A stretch of DNA of 64,000 nt from Mediterraneibacter agrestimuris (GCF_943193195.1 NZ_CALPDG010000002.1:1-64000), one strand, 5' to 3'; positions 1-9,467 are shown, numbered from the stretch's first letter. Notes: generated from the sequence alone by a model not told the origin. A program made the numbers and translations.

Positions 1-4
1 AATC

Positions 5-53
5 CTACAAAAAACGTCTTGTTGTAAGCAAGCTTACCAATTCGTTTTTGTAG
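5..53. repeat. Nested inverted repeat upstream of leuB
   Basis: The arms CTACAAAAAACG (5-16) and CGTTTTTGTAG (43-53) are reverse complements apart from one extra A. Inside them GTAAGC (24-29) and GCTTAC (32-37) form a second short stem. The right arm carries a run of five T. It could be the terminator of a gene to the left of the window or a small intergenic repeat; the window edge prevents a decision. Confidence 0.4.
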
Positions 54-105
54 ATTTGTGCATGGCTGAACTGTTACGTACAGAACACTTTCACGTGTTA
101 AAGGG

Positions 106-134
106 TTGAAATATAAAGAAAAATAGAGTATGAT
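106..134 (+). promoter_or_regulatory. Sigma-A promoter for leuB
   Basis: TTGAAA (106-111) is followed by a 17-nt spacer and TATGAT (129-134). The start of leuB lies 85 nt further on. No T-box or leader-peptide attenuator is visible between them. Confidence 0.55.
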
Positions 135-218
135 AGAGAGAAACGTGTAATTGTTCATGTCCTTGACAAAGCGGTGAATTGTTACAGAAAAGTTTGCAAA
201 AGGAAGGAAGAATCAGCC

Positions 219-1304
219 ATGAGACTGAATATTGGGGTGATTAAAGGCGACGGGATCGGTCCGGAGATCGTGACCGAGGCTATGAAGGTATTAGATAAAG
301 TCGGTGAAGTATACAGACATGATATGCAGTATACAGAGCTTTTGATGGGAGGCGCGTCCATTGACGTACACGGGATTCCGCTGACAGACGAGACGATTGA
401 ACTGGCGAAAGACAGCGATGCGGTTCTGATGGGATCCATTGGAGGAGACGCAAAGACATCGCCATGGTACCAACTGGAACCATCCAAAAGACCAGAGGCA
501 GGACTTCTGAGAATCCGCAAAGAGCTGAATTTATTTGCAAATCTTCGCCCGGCTGTGCTGTATGATGAATTGAAGGGCGCCTGCCCGCTGAAAGAAGAGA
601 TTACGGCTGGTGGTTTCGATATGATGATCATGCGGGAACTGACAGGCGGATTGTATTTTGGTGAGCGTTCTACAGAGGAAGTGGATGGCATCGTGACTGC
701 CAGAGATACACTTACATATAATGAAGAAGAGATATGCAGGATTGCAAGAAGGGGATTTGACATTGCCATGAAGCGCAGAAAGAAGGTTACCAGTGTGGAT
801 AAGGCAAATGTACTGGACTCTTCCAGACTGTGGAGAAAGGTTGTAGAAGCGGTGGCTGCCGACTATCCGGAGGTGACGCTGGAGCATATGCTGGTTGATA
901 ACTGTGCAATGCAGCTTGTGAAAGACCCAAGACAGTTTGATGTGATTTTGACGGAGAATATGTTCGGGGATATTTTATCGGATGAGGCAAGTATGGTGAC
1001 TGGCTCTATCGGAATGTTGGCTTCTGCAAGTCTGAACGAGACAAGATTTGGACTCTATGAACCAAGCGGCGGAAGCGCCCCGGACATTGCGGGCAAAGGG
1101 ATCGCTAATCCAATCGCGACCATTTTGTCAGCAGCTATGATGCTTCGATTCTCCTTTGACTTAGATAAAGAGGCGGATGCAATTGAAGCCGCAGTGGAAC
1201 AGGTCTTAAAAGACGGTTACCGTACGATTGATATTATGTCAGAAGGAAAGGTGCAGATCGGTACTGCAAAGATGGGAGATAAGATCTGCAATTATATAAG
1301 ATAA
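219..1304 (+). CDS. leuB: 3-isopropylmalate dehydrogenase
   Basis: LeuB oxidatively decarboxylates 3-isopropylmalate to 2-oxoisocaproate with NAD, the third step of leucine synthesis, in the cytoplasm. The 361-residue product has the normal family length. Visible family features are the N-terminal GDGIGPE loop (about residues 10-16), the substrate-binding arginines in the LLRIRKEL region (about 95-105), the metal-binding ENMFGDILSDEA segment (about 245) and the cofactor-binding GSAPDIAGKGIANP loop (about 280-293). I chose ATG 219 because AGGAAGGAAG lies 8 nt upstream; the open frame extends 15 codons further but without a better site. leuC and leuD are not in view and may lie to the left. ilvD and ilvB follow in the same direction, so the genes form a branched-chain amino acid cluster. 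Confidence 0.96.
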   Translation: MRLNIGVIKGDGIGPEIVTEAMKVLDKVGEVYRHDMQYTELLMGGASIDVHGIPLTDETIELAKDSDAVLMGSIGGDAKTSPWYQLEPSKRPEAGLLRIRKELNLFANLRPAVLYDELKGACPLKEEITAGGFDMMIMRELTGGLYFGERSTEEVDGIVTARDTLTYNEEEICRIARRGFDIAMKRRKKVTSVDKANVLDSSRLWRKVVEAVAADYPEVTLEHMLVDNCAMQLVKDPRQFDVILTENMFGDILSDEASMVTGSIGMLASASLNETRFGLYEPSGGSAPDIAGKGIANPIATILSAAMMLRFSFDLDKEADAIEAAVEQVLKDGYRTIDIMSEGKVQIGTAKMGDKICNYIR

Positions 1305-1421
1305 GCAGTATTTTGAAAATAATTCAGTAATAGTGAGCCGAAAGGCTGAACTGTTACATTTATGGGATAAAGTATAATTTCCGAAGTGAAGCATAAGAAT
1401 CAGGAAAGTGAGGATACATCT

Positions 1422-3095
1422 ATGAGAAGTGATACAGTGACAAAAGGAATGCAACAGGCTCCGCACCGCTCTTTGTTTAACGCACTGGGAATGACGCAGG
1501 AAGAACTGGACAGACCGCTGATCGGTGTTGTCTGTTCTTATAATGAAATTGTTCCGGGGCATATGAATCTGGACAAAATCTGTGATGCAGTAAAGATGGG
1601 AGTTGCCATGGCAGGCGGAACTCCGATCATGGTTCCGGCAATTGCAGTTTGTGATGGAATTGCAATGGGGCATATCGGTATGAAATATTCACTTGTGACA
1701 AGAGATCTGATCGCGGATTCTACGGAAGCTCTGGCAATGGCGCATCAGTTTGATGGATTGGTTATGATCCCGAACTGTGATAAAAATGTACCGGGGCTTT
1801 TGATGGCGGCAGCCAGAGTGAATATTCCGACCGTATTTGTCAGCGGAGGACCGATGCTTGCAGGTCATGTAAAAGGGGAGAAGAGAAGTCTCTCCAGTAT
1901 GTTTGAGGCAGTCGGCTCTTATGCAGCGGGCTCTATGACAGAAGAAGATGTGTGTGAATTTGAGAATAAAGTATGTCCGACCTGCGGATCATGCTCCGGT
2001 ATGTATACAGCTAATAGTATGAATTGTCTGACCGAGGCGCTTGGCATGGGACTTCCGGGTAATGGAACCATTCCCGCAGTTTATTCGGCAAGGCTTCAGC
2101 TTGCAAAACATGCAGGTATGCAAGTGATGGAGATGGTGAAGAACAATATCCGTCCAAAAGATATTATGACAGAAAAGGCGGTTCTGAATGCATTGACTGT
2201 AGATATGGCGCTTGGATGTTCTACAAACAGCATGCTGCATCTTCCTGCTATTGCACATGAGATAGGCATGGACTTTGAGATTGATTTTGCAAATGGCATC
2301 AGCGAAAAGACCCCGAATCTATGTCATCTGGCTCCGGCAGGTCCGACATACATGGAGGACTTGAACGAAGCAGGGGGAGTCTGTGCAGTGATGAATGAGC
2401 TGAATAAGCTGGGATTGTTACATACAGACTGTATGACCGTAACAGGCAAGACAGTAGGAGAAAATATCGCAAATGTAGAAAATCGTGATCCAGAAGTCAT
2501 TCGTCCGGTTGAGAACCCATATAGTAAAACAGGAGGTCTTGCAGTTTTGAAAGGAAATCTTGCTCCTGACGGAAGTGTTGTAAAACGTTCCGCAGTCGTG
2601 GAGGAAATGCTGGTACATGAAGGTCCGGCAAGAGTCTTTGACTGTGAAGAGGATGCGATCGAAGCTATCAAAGGCGGTAAGATTAATCCGAGAGATGTGG
2701 TGGTGATCCGTTATGAGGGACCGAAAGGCGGACCGGGTATGCGTGAAATGCTCAATCCGACTTCGGCAATTGCAGGAATGGGTCTGGGTTCTTCTGTCGC
2801 ACTGATCACAGACGGACGTTTCAGCGGAGCTTCTCGCGGGGCTTCCATAGGACATGTCTCACCCGAGGCGGCTGTGGGCGGTCCGATTGCATTAGTGGAA
2901 GAAGGAGATTTGATTAAGATTAATATTCCAGAACTAAAACTTGAACTTGATATATCTGATGAAGAAATGGCAGTAAGAAAAGCAAAATGGCAGCCACGGA
3001 AGCCTAAGGTGACAACTGGGTATCTTGCAAGATACGCATCCATGGTAACCTCAGGCAACCGTGGAGCAATACTGGAAATTCCAATGAACAAGTAG
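1422..3095 (+). CDS. ilvD: Dihydroxy-acid dehydratase
   Basis: IlvD dehydrates 2,3-dihydroxy-isovalerate and 2,3-dihydroxy-3-methylvalerate to the 2-oxo acids that lead to valine, leucine and isoleucine. It is a cytoplasmic iron-sulfur enzyme of the IlvD/Edd family. The 557-residue product carries the family cysteines in PNCDKNVPG (about residue 120) and [10 protein letters not shown] (about 190), and the C-terminal [15 protein letters not shown] segment. The start at ATG 1422 is supported by GAGGA 8 nt upstream; an earlier in-frame ATG at 1386 has no ribosome site. ilvD is separated from leuB by 117 nt holding a TATAAT box at 1373-1378 and one copy of a recurring 13-nt motif, and from ilvB by 11 nt, which suggests cotranscription with ilvB. 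Confidence 0.96.
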   Translation: MRSDTVTKGMQQAPHRSLFNALGMTQEELDRPLIGVVCSYNEIVPGHMNLDKICDAVKMGVAMAGGTPIMVPAIAVCDGIAMGHIGMKYSLVTRDLIADSTEALAMAHQFDGLVMIPNCDKNVPGLLMAAARVNIPTVFVSGGPMLAGHVKGEKRSLSSMFEAVGSYAAGSMTEEDVCEFENKVCPTCGSCSGMYTANSMNCLTEALGMGLPGNGTIPAVYSARLQLAKHAGMQVMEMVKNNIRPKDIMTEKAVLNALTVDMALGCSTNSMLHLPAIAHEIGMDFEIDFANGISEKTPNLCHLAPAGPTYMEDLNEAGGVCAVMNELNKLGLLHTDCMTVTGKTVGENIANVENRDPEVIRPVENPYSKTGGLAVLKGNLAPDGSVVKRSAVVEEMLVHEGPARVFDCEEDAIEAIKGGKINPRDVVVIRYEGPKGGPGMREMLNPTSAIAGMGLGSSVALITDGRFSGASRGASIGHVSPEAAVGGPIALVEEGDLIKINIPELKLELDISDEEMAVRKAKWQPRKPKVTTGYLARYASMVTSGNRGAILEIPMNK

Positions 3096-3106
3096 GAGGA
3101 AAGCTC

Positions 3107-4789
3107 ATGCAGTTAACAGGAGCAGAGATTGTCATCGAATGTTTGAAGGAACAGGGTGTGGATACGGTTTTTGGATATCCGGGCGGTGCAATCCTCAATC
3201 TTTACGATGCATTATATAAACACAGCGGAGAAATACGTCATATACTGACGTCCCATGAACAGGGGGCTGCCCATGCCGCGGACGGATATTCACGGGCTAC
3301 AGGGAAGGTCGGAGTATGTTTTGCTACAAGCGGACCGGGGGCGACCAATCTGGTGACAGGAATTGCAACTGCATATATGGATTCTATTCCAATGGTTGCG
3401 ATCACTTGTAATGTAGGGGTATCTTTGCTTGGCAAGGATAGTTTTCAAGAAATCGATATTGCAGGAATTACTATGCCGATTACAAAGCACAATTACATTG
3501 TGAAAGATGTCAAAAAGCTGGCAGATACAATCCGCAAATCATTTGAGATTGCCAGACGCGGAAGACCGGGACCTGTACTGATTGATATTCCGAAGGACAT
3601 AACAGCAGATAAAGCAGAGTATATAAAGGAAGAAATTAAACCATATCAGCCGGATGCATCAGGAATCTCTGAGAGTGAGATTGATACAGCTGTAGCTATG
3701 ATTCAAAAGGCAAAGCGCCCGTATATTTTTGTGGGCGGCGGAGCTGTGTCATCTGGTGCCAGTGAAGAATTGATTGAGTTTGTAAACAAGGTAGACGCGC
3801 CTGTAACAGATTCACTTATGGGAAAGGGCGCGTTTCCGGGAACTGATGAGCGGTATACGGGAATGTTGGGAATGCATGGAACAAAGGCATCTAATTATGG
3901 TGTTAGCGGCTGTGACTTGCTGATTGTTCTTGGCGCCAGATTTAGTGACCGTGTAACTGGAAATACAAAGACATTTGCAAAGAAAGCGAAAATTCTACAG
4001 TTTGATACAGACGCTGCAGAAATGAATAAAAATGTGATGATCAAGGCAGGCGTTGTAGGAGATATCAAAGAAGCGCTGAAAAAGGTAAATGCGAAACTGG
4101 AACAGCAGTCCCATACAGAATGGGTGGAAACTGTAAAGAAATACAAAAGTTCCTATCCGTTGAAATATCGGACGGAAGGATTGTCAGGTCCCTTTGTTGT
4201 GGAGGAAATCTATAGACAGACCGGGGGCGGTGCAGTCATTGTAACTGAAGTGGGGCAGCATCAAATGTGGGCGGCGCAGTATTATAAGTATACAAAGCCA
4301 AGAACTCTGCTGACATCCGGAGGCTTAGGTACCATGGGATATGGTTTGGGAGCATCTCTGGGAGCGAAGACCGGTTGTCCGGATAAAACGGTTGTGAATA
4401 TTGCAGGAGACGGCTGTTTCCGTATGAATATGAATGAGATTGCAACTGCTGTCCGTCATCAGATTCCGATTATTGAAGTTGTCATTAACAACCATGTACT
4501 CGGTATGGTACGTCAGTGGCAGAATCTATTTTATGAGCAGCGTTATTCTGCAACAATTTTAAATGACGGTGTGGATTTTGTAAAACTGGCAGAGGCGATG
4601 GGAGCAGTTGGTATCCGCGCTGCAACGAAAGAGGAATTCCAAGAGGCATTTGCACATGCACTGGAACTTCAGAAACCGGTGCTGATCGACTGTCAGATCG
4701 ACTGCGATGACAAGGTGTGGCCGATGGTTGCTCCGGGGGCGGCGATCAGTGACGCATTTGATGAAGAGGATATCAAAACAAAGGAATAA
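3107..4789 (+). CDS. ilvB: Acetolactate synthase, large (catalytic) subunit
   Basis: This thiamine-diphosphate enzyme condenses two pyruvates to acetolactate, or pyruvate with 2-oxobutyrate, at the head of the branched-chain pathway. All three domains are present: the N-terminal pyrimidine-binding domain with the catalytic glutamate in SHEQGAAHAADGY (about residue 47), the central domain, and the C-terminal diphosphate-binding domain with GDGCFRMN and a following VINNHVLGMV segment. Length (560 residues) fits the biosynthetic type rather than the shorter catabolic AlsS; FAD use is inferred from the family. TAGGAGG precedes the ATG by 7 nt. No small regulatory subunit gene (ilvN) and no ilvC follow; the next gene is serC. 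The regulatory subunit must be elsewhere or absent. Confidence 0.93.
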   Translation: MQLTGAEIVIECLKEQGVDTVFGYPGGAILNLYDALYKHSGEIRHILTSHEQGAAHAADGYSRATGKVGVCFATSGPGATNLVTGIATAYMDSIPMVAITCNVGVSLLGKDSFQEIDIAGITMPITKHNYIVKDVKKLADTIRKSFEIARRGRPGPVLIDIPKDITADKAEYIKEEIKPYQPDASGISESEIDTAVAMIQKAKRPYIFVGGGAVSSGASEELIEFVNKVDAPVTDSLMGKGAFPGTDERYTGMLGMHGTKASNYGVSGCDLLIVLGARFSDRVTGNTKTFAKKAKILQFDTDAAEMNKNVMIKAGVVGDIKEALKKVNAKLEQQSHTEWVETVKKYKSSYPLKYRTEGLSGPFVVEEIYRQTGGGAVIVTEVGQHQMWAAQYYKYTKPRTLLTSGGLGTMGYGLGASLGAKTGCPDKTVVNIAGDGCFRMNMNEIATAVRHQIPIIEVVINNHVLGMVRQWQNLFYEQRYSATILNDGVDFVKLAEAMGAVGIRAATKEEFQEAFAHALELQKPVLIDCQIDCDDKVWPMVAPGAAISDAFDEEDIKTKE

Positions 4790-4871
4790 ATGTTGTTGTA
4801 CATTTATAGTGCGTACAGCAATGTAATCACTATATCAGAAATAAGAAGAGGGAACTCAGGGAGGATAAGAA

Positions 4872-5954
4872 ATGAGCAGAGTGTATAACTTTTCTGCAGG
4901 ACCGGCAGTACTGCCGGAAGAGGTGTTAAAAGCTGCGGCAGAAGAAATGATGGATTATAAAGGCACGGGAATGTCTGTGATGGAGATGAGTCACCGCTCC
5001 AAGGCATTTGAAGAAATTATTCAGACGGCAGAAGCAGATCTGCGTGAATTGATGAATATCCCGGATAATTACAAAGTTCTGTTTTTACAAGGAGGCGCAT
5101 CCCAGCAGTTTGCCATGATTCCGATGAATCTGATGAAAAATAAGGTGGCAGATTATATCATTACCGGACAATGGGCAAAGAAAGCAGCACAGGAGGCAGA
5201 AAAATATGGAAAGGTAAACCGTATCGCATCATCTGCTGACAAGACATTTTCTTATATTCCGGATTGCTCTGATTTGGATGTGTCTGACGATGCGGATTAT
5301 GTATATATCTGTGAGAATAACACGATTTACGGAACCAAGTTTAAAGAGCTGCCGAATACAAAGGGTAAATTGCTTGTATCCGATGTATCATCCTGTTTCT
5401 TGTCTGAGCCGGTAGATGTAAGCAAATACGGCATCATTTACGGCGGTGTGCAGAAGAACATCGGACCGGCAGGTGTGGTGATCGCTGTCATTCGTGAGGA
5501 TCTGATTACGGAGGATGTACTTCCGGGAACACCGACCATGCTGACATATAAGACGCATGCAGATGCAGACTCTCTTTATAATACACCTCCGGCATATGGA
5601 ATTTACATTTGCGGAAAGGTATTCCAGTGGCTGAAGAAGATGGGCGGTCTGGATGTGATGAAAGAGCGCAATGAGAAGAAGGCAAAGCTTTTGTATGATT
5701 TTCTGGATCAGAGTCAGATGTTTAAAGGAACTGTTGAGCCAAAAGACCGCTCTCTTATGAATGTGCCTTTTGTAACCGGAGATGCAGAGCTTGACGCAAA
5801 GTTTATTAAAGAAGCAAAAGAAGCGGGACTGGAGAACTTAAAGGGTCACAGAAGCGTAGGTGGTATGCGCGCGAGCATTTACAATGCAATGCCGTATGAA
5901 GGGGTAGAGGCATTGACTGCCTTTATGAAAAAGTTTGAAGAGGAGAATCTGTAA
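4872..5954 (+). CDS. serC: Phosphoserine aminotransferase
   Basis: SerC transfers the amino group of glutamate to 3-phosphohydroxypyruvate, giving O-phosphoserine in the serine pathway. The protein starts with the family signature YNFSAGPAVLPEEV, and the pyridoxal-phosphate lysine lies in the YGGVQKNIGPAG segment (about residue 197). The 360-residue length is normal. GGGAGGATAAGAA precedes the ATG. The stop codon is followed after a single base by serA, so the two are translationally close and certainly one unit. An 82-nt gap separates serC from ilvB; no terminator is visible in it, so read-through from the branched-chain genes is possible. Confidence 0.96.
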   Translation: MSRVYNFSAGPAVLPEEVLKAAAEEMMDYKGTGMSVMEMSHRSKAFEEIIQTAEADLRELMNIPDNYKVLFLQGGASQQFAMIPMNLMKNKVADYIITGQWAKKAAQEAEKYGKVNRIASSADKTFSYIPDCSDLDVSDDADYVYICENNTIYGTKFKELPNTKGKLLVSDVSSCFLSEPVDVSKYGIIYGGVQKNIGPAGVVIAVIREDLITEDVLPGTPTMLTYKTHADADSLYNTPPAYGIYICGKVFQWLKKMGGLDVMKERNEKKAKLLYDFLDQSQMFKGTVEPKDRSLMNVPFVTGDAELDAKFIKEAKEAGLENLKGHRSVGGMRASIYNAMPYEGVEALTAFMKKFEEENL

Positions 5955-5955
5955 C

Positions 5956-7119
5956 ATGTATCGTTATCATTGTCTGAATCCAATTGCTCAGGTGGGAATC
6001 GAGAAATTTGATGAAAAATATGCGAAAACGGAAAAAATAGATGAGGCAGACGCTGTTTTGGTCCGAAGCGCCGGTATGCATGAGATGGAGTTTGGCGGAA
6101 AGTTAAAAGCGATCGCCAGAGCGGGTGCAGGAGTGAATAATATTCCTCTTGATAAATGTGCCGAGCAGGGAATCGTTGTGTTCAATACGCCCGGAGCAAA
6201 TGCGAACGGTGTAAAGGAACTGGTATTAGCAGGAATGTTTCTTGCCGCCCGTGATGTGATCGGCGGTATCAACTGGGTACAGGAACATGAAGAGGACGGC
6301 GACCTTGCTAAGGCAGCCGAGAAGGCTAAAAAAGCATTTGCCGGAACCGAGCTGGAAGGAAAGAAGCTGGGAGTGATTGGTCTGGGAGCAATCGGAGTTT
6401 TGGTTGCTAATGCCGCCGTACATCTGGGAATGGATGTATATGGATATGATCCTTATGTGTCGGTTGATGCGGCATGGAGATTATCCCGAAATATTCACCA
6501 TGCAAAAACAGTGGATGAACTGTACAAGGAATGTGATTACATTACCATTCATGTTCCTGCGCTGCCGGATACAAAGGGTATGATCAATAAAGACGCTATC
6601 AGTCTGATGAAGAAAAATGTAGTCGTGCTGAACTTTGCGCGTGATGTTTTAGTTGAAAACGAGGCAATGGTAGACGCACTGGTTTCTGGTAAAGTGAAAT
6701 GTTATGTCACAGACTTTCCGACACCAGAGATTGCCGGAGTTAAAGGGGCGATTGTGATTCCGCATCTGGGCGCTTCGACAGAAGAATCCGAGGAAAATTG
6801 TGCTAGAATGGCAGTGAAAGAGTTGAAGGATTATCTGGAAAACGGTAATATCAGAAATTCTGTGAATTACCCGGCATGTGATATGGGGGCAAAAGAAGAG
6901 GGAAGCAGAATTACGATTCTGCATAAGAACATTCCGAATATGATCGGACAGTTGACCGCTGTACTCGCCCAGGAGAATATGAATATTTCCCTGATGGCGA
7001 ATAAGAGCCGGAAAGAATACGCATATACAATGATCGATGTGGAGGCGGATGTACCGGAAGTAGTGGAAGAGAAGCTAGAGGCGATCGAGGGAGTACTGAA
7101 GGTGCGGGTAATTAAGTAG
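5956..7119 (+). CDS. serA: D-3-phosphoglycerate dehydrogenase with ACT domain
   Basis: SerA oxidises 3-phosphoglycerate to phosphohydroxypyruvate with NAD, the committed step of serine synthesis. The 387-residue product is the short class: a split substrate-binding domain, a Rossmann fold with GLGAIGVLVAN (about residues 143-153), and a C-terminal ACT domain (about 315-387) that in this family usually senses serine. The substrate-binding arginine is likely in NFARDVLV (about 225), and the catalytic histidine in IPHLGASTEESE (about 265-275). ATG 5956 has GAGGAG 9-10 nt upstream, inside the end of serC. The long intervening domain of the mycobacterial type is missing. A hairpin downstream may end the transcript. 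Confidence 0.94.
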   Translation: MYRYHCLNPIAQVGIEKFDEKYAKTEKIDEADAVLVRSAGMHEMEFGGKLKAIARAGAGVNNIPLDKCAEQGIVVFNTPGANANGVKELVLAGMFLAARDVIGGINWVQEHEEDGDLAKAAEKAKKAFAGTELEGKKLGVIGLGAIGVLVANAAVHLGMDVYGYDPYVSVDAAWRLSRNIHHAKTVDELYKECDYITIHVPALPDTKGMINKDAISLMKKNVVVLNFARDVLVENEAMVDALVSGKVKCYVTDFPTPEIAGVKGAIVIPHLGASTEESEENCARMAVKELKDYLENGNIRNSVNYPACDMGAKEEGSRITILHKNIPNMIGQLTAVLAQENMNISLMANKSRKEYAYTMIDVEADVPEVVEEKLEAIEGVLKVRVIK

Positions 7120-7146
7120 AAATAAATAAAAACGAATAACATAATA

Positions 7147-7209
7147 ATAGCAGCCGCTGGCGGTTCTTCTTGTTTAAAATTAAAGAAACAGCTTGCGGCT
7201 GCTATAGTT
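7147..7209 (+). terminator. Hairpin after serA, probable terminator
   Basis: ATAGCAGCCGC (7147-7157) pairs perfectly over 11 bp with GCGGCTGCTAT (7195-7205), followed by AGTTTTG. The loop is long (37 nt) and contains a small TGTTT/AAACA stem. The T-run is weak, so termination may be partial. It separates serA from the citrate synthase promoter. Confidence 0.5.
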
Positions 7210-7234
7210 TTGTAAAAGAATTAGATAAAAAAGA

Positions 7235-7263
7235 TTGACATAAAAGATATGATTGTATACAAT
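7235..7263 (+). promoter_or_regulatory. Sigma-A promoter with overlapping GntR-type operator
   Basis: TTGACA (7235-7240), a 17-nt spacer and TACAAT (7258-7263) form a near-consensus promoter for the downstream synthase. The perfect 10-bp palindrome TTGTATACAA (7253-7262) covers most of the -10 box. It fits the TNGTNNACNA pattern described for FadR/GntR-class operators. Since a GntR-FCD regulator is the second gene of this unit, autoregulated repression is the natural inference. Confidence 0.7.
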
Positions 7264-7319
7264 TATACATGGATTCAAGAATACAAAAATGAGAATTATG
7301 TGTCAGGAGGAAATATAGA

Positions 7320-8708
7320 ATGGAAAACCGTAAAGTATTTTTTGATAAGCATACTAATTTGCTGCAGTTAGAGGAGCATATGTACCCGTTGGTGGATGTA
7401 GAGACTCCGAATACATTTCGTAATCTGTTCCGTTATGATGAGATTCCGAAGATTGCTTTTAATGACAGAATCGTGCCGCATCATATGCCAGAGGAAATCT
7501 GGATCACAGATACCACATTCCGTGACGGCCAGCAGTCCAGAGCTCCTTATACGACAGAACAGATTGTGACGATTTATGATTATTTCCACAGGCTGGGCGG
7601 TTCGAATGGAAAGATCCGGCAGTGTGAATATTTTTTGTACAGTAAGAAGGACAGAGACGCAGTCTATAAATGTATGGAACGCGGATATGAATTTCCAGAA
7701 ATTACGAGCTGGATCCGGGCAAGTAAAAAGGATTTTGAATTAGTAAAAGAGATTGGTCTGAAAGAGACGGGAATTCTTGTGAGCTGCTCTGACTATCATA
7801 TTTTCTATAAATTGAAAATTACAAGGCGGGAGGCTATGGAGCATTATCTGTCTGTTGTACGTGAGTGTATGGAGACAGGTGTGCGTCCAAGATGCCATTT
7901 GGAGGATATTACTCGTTCCGATATTTACGGATTTGTAATTCCATTCTGTCTTGAACTGATGAAGCTGATGGATGAGTATCAGATTCCGGTGAAGATCCGT
8001 GTCTGTGATACGATGGGATACGGAGTGAATTATCCGGGTGCTGTGATCCCACGTTCCATTCCGGGAATCATTTATGGTCTGATGGTACATGCAGGTGTGC
8101 CAAGTGAACTGATCGAGTTCCACGGACATAATGATTTCTATAAAGCAGTCAGCAACTCTACAACGGCATGGCTGTATGGCGCCTGCGGCGTTAACTGTTC
8201 ACTTTTTGGCATCGGCGAGCGTACCGGAAATACACCACTGGAAGCAATGGTATTTGAGTATGCACAGCTTCGGGGAACATTAGATGGTATGGATACAACT
8301 GTGATCACTGAGCTTGCAGAATATTATGAAAAAGAAATCGGATACCGTGTTCCTTCCCGTACACCGTTTGTAGGAAAAAACTTTAACGTTACAAGGGCAG
8401 GAATCCATGCAGATGGAATGTTAAAGAATGAAGAAATCTATAATGTGTTTGATACTGAGAAATTCTTAAACAAACCAGCGCTTGTGGCAATTTCCAATAC
8501 CTCCGGAGTTGCGGGGATCGCATATTGGATCAATGCATATTATAAACTGCCTGGAGAAAGACAGATGGATAAAAATTCTGAGCTGGTACTGGCAATTAAA
8601 GCATGGGTTGATAAAGAATATGAAGATGGGCGTGTTACGGTCTTGACAGATGAAGAATTAGTTGAGAAAATAGACAGTGTGTGTAAGACGCTTAACATAA
8701 CGTTGTAA
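7320..8708 (+). CDS. Probable Re-citrate synthase (isopropylmalate/homocitrate synthase family)
   Basis: The 462-residue protein belongs to the DRE-TIM metallolyases that condense acetyl-CoA with a 2-oxo acid. It shows the family start of the barrel TDTTFRDGQQ (about residues 63-72), the metal-binding FHGHND segment (about 269) and GERTGNTPLEA (about 302). It lacks the long C-terminal regulatory domain of LeuA. The closest proteins I recall are the Re-citrate synthases of clostridia such as Clostridium kluyveri, of similar length, which make citrate from oxaloacetate and acetyl-CoA in genomes without a classical GltA. The context agrees: isocitrate dehydrogenase is the third gene of the unit, and a GntR regulator sits between. 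Alternatives are homocitrate synthase or a 2-isopropylmalate synthase variant; no lysine or leucine gene is adjacent in this unit. AGGAGG precedes the ATG. Confidence 0.75.
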   Translation: MENRKVFFDKHTNLLQLEEHMYPLVDVETPNTFRNLFRYDEIPKIAFNDRIVPHHMPEEIWITDTTFRDGQQSRAPYTTEQIVTIYDYFHRLGGSNGKIRQCEYFLYSKKDRDAVYKCMERGYEFPEITSWIRASKKDFELVKEIGLKETGILVSCSDYHIFYKLKITRREAMEHYLSVVRECMETGVRPRCHLEDITRSDIYGFVIPFCLELMKLMDEYQIPVKIRVCDTMGYGVNYPGAVIPRSIPGIIYGLMVHAGVPSELIEFHGHNDFYKAVSNSTTAWLYGACGVNCSLFGIGERTGNTPLEAMVFEYAQLRGTLDGMDTTVITELAEYYEKEIGYRVPSRTPFVGKNFNVTRAGIHADGMLKNEEIYNVFDTEKFLNKPALVAISNTSGVAGIAYWINAYYKLPGERQMDKNSELVLAIKAWVDKEYEDGRVTVLTDEELVEKIDSVCKTLNITL

Positions 8709-8728
8709 CAGGAGGCTATGGTACGAAA

Positions 8729-9403
8729 ATGGAAGAGTATCAGGAACTTTCGCTGAGCAGCCGTGTCTTTCAGAAGATTCGGGATAATATTTTAAATGGA
8801 ACATATAAGGAACAGGAAGAACTGAGAGAGACCACCATCGGAAAGGAATTGGGAGTCAGCAGAACTCCGGTCCGTGAGGCGCTCCGTCAGCTGGAACTGG
8901 AAGGTTTAGTTACGATTATCCCGAATAAGGGGGCTTATGTGACAGGGATCACTTCAAAGGATGTGAAGGATATTTATATTGCCCGTTCATTGCTGGAGGG
9001 ACTATGTGCTCGTTGGGCGACAGAGCATATTACGGAAGAACAGTTAGATGAATTAGAAGAAATTGTACTTCTTTCAGAATTCCATATGAAGAAAGAGGGA
9101 AATAATAACATAGAGCAGATCGCTGTTTTAGATGGGAGATTTCATGCTGTTTTGTATGAAGCTTCCAACAGCCGTATTTTAAGCCATGTGCTGACTGATT
9201 TTCACGGATATGTGCAGATGGCAAGAAAGTCTTCAATAGTGCCGGAAGAGCGTGCCAGGAAGTCCATTCGCGAGCATAAGCAGATTTTGCGCGCCATCCG
9301 TGATAAGGATGCAGATCTTGCAGAGCAGCTTGCAAATGAGCATATCATGCACGTGATCCATAATCTGCGTAAGCAGGGATTTGGAGAAACAGTTCAGGTA
9401 TAA
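8729..9403 (+). CDS. GntR family transcriptional regulator, FCD (FadR) class
   Basis: The 224-residue protein has an N-terminal winged helix-turn-helix (about residues 10-75) with the typical LGVSRTPVREALRQLELEGLV recognition region, split here as LGVSRTPVREAL then RQLELEGLV. It is followed by an all-helical FCD ligand domain (about 80-215) with the aspartate and histidines (LDGRFHAVLY, REHKQILRAI, NEHIMHVI) that bind metal in this class. FCD regulators usually sense small organic acids, and citrate or a relative is a reasonable guess here. The gene starts 20 nt after the synthase stop; AGGAGG lies 13 nt before the ATG, slightly far. It probably controls its own operon through the palindrome at 7253-7262. 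Confidence 0.88.
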   Translation: MEEYQELSLSSRVFQKIRDNILNGTYKEQEELRETTIGKELGVSRTPVREALRQLELEGLVTIIPNKGAYVTGITSKDVKDIYIARSLLEGLCARWATEHITEEQLDELEEIVLLSEFHMKKEGNNNIEQIAVLDGRFHAVLYEASNSRILSHVLTDFHGYVQMARKSSIVPEERARKSIREHKQILRAIRDKDADLAEQLANEHIMHVIHNLRKQGFGETVQV

Positions 9404-9467
9404 TCCGGACTGCAAGAGATCATGTCTGTATAAACGGATTTGAATAAAGAATTAGGAGGAGTTTCAA

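Noticed and set aside
8718-8757. Short ATG frame overlapping the start of the GntR gene
   Set aside because: It has an ideal distance from AGGAGG but stops after a dozen codons; considered a chance frame.
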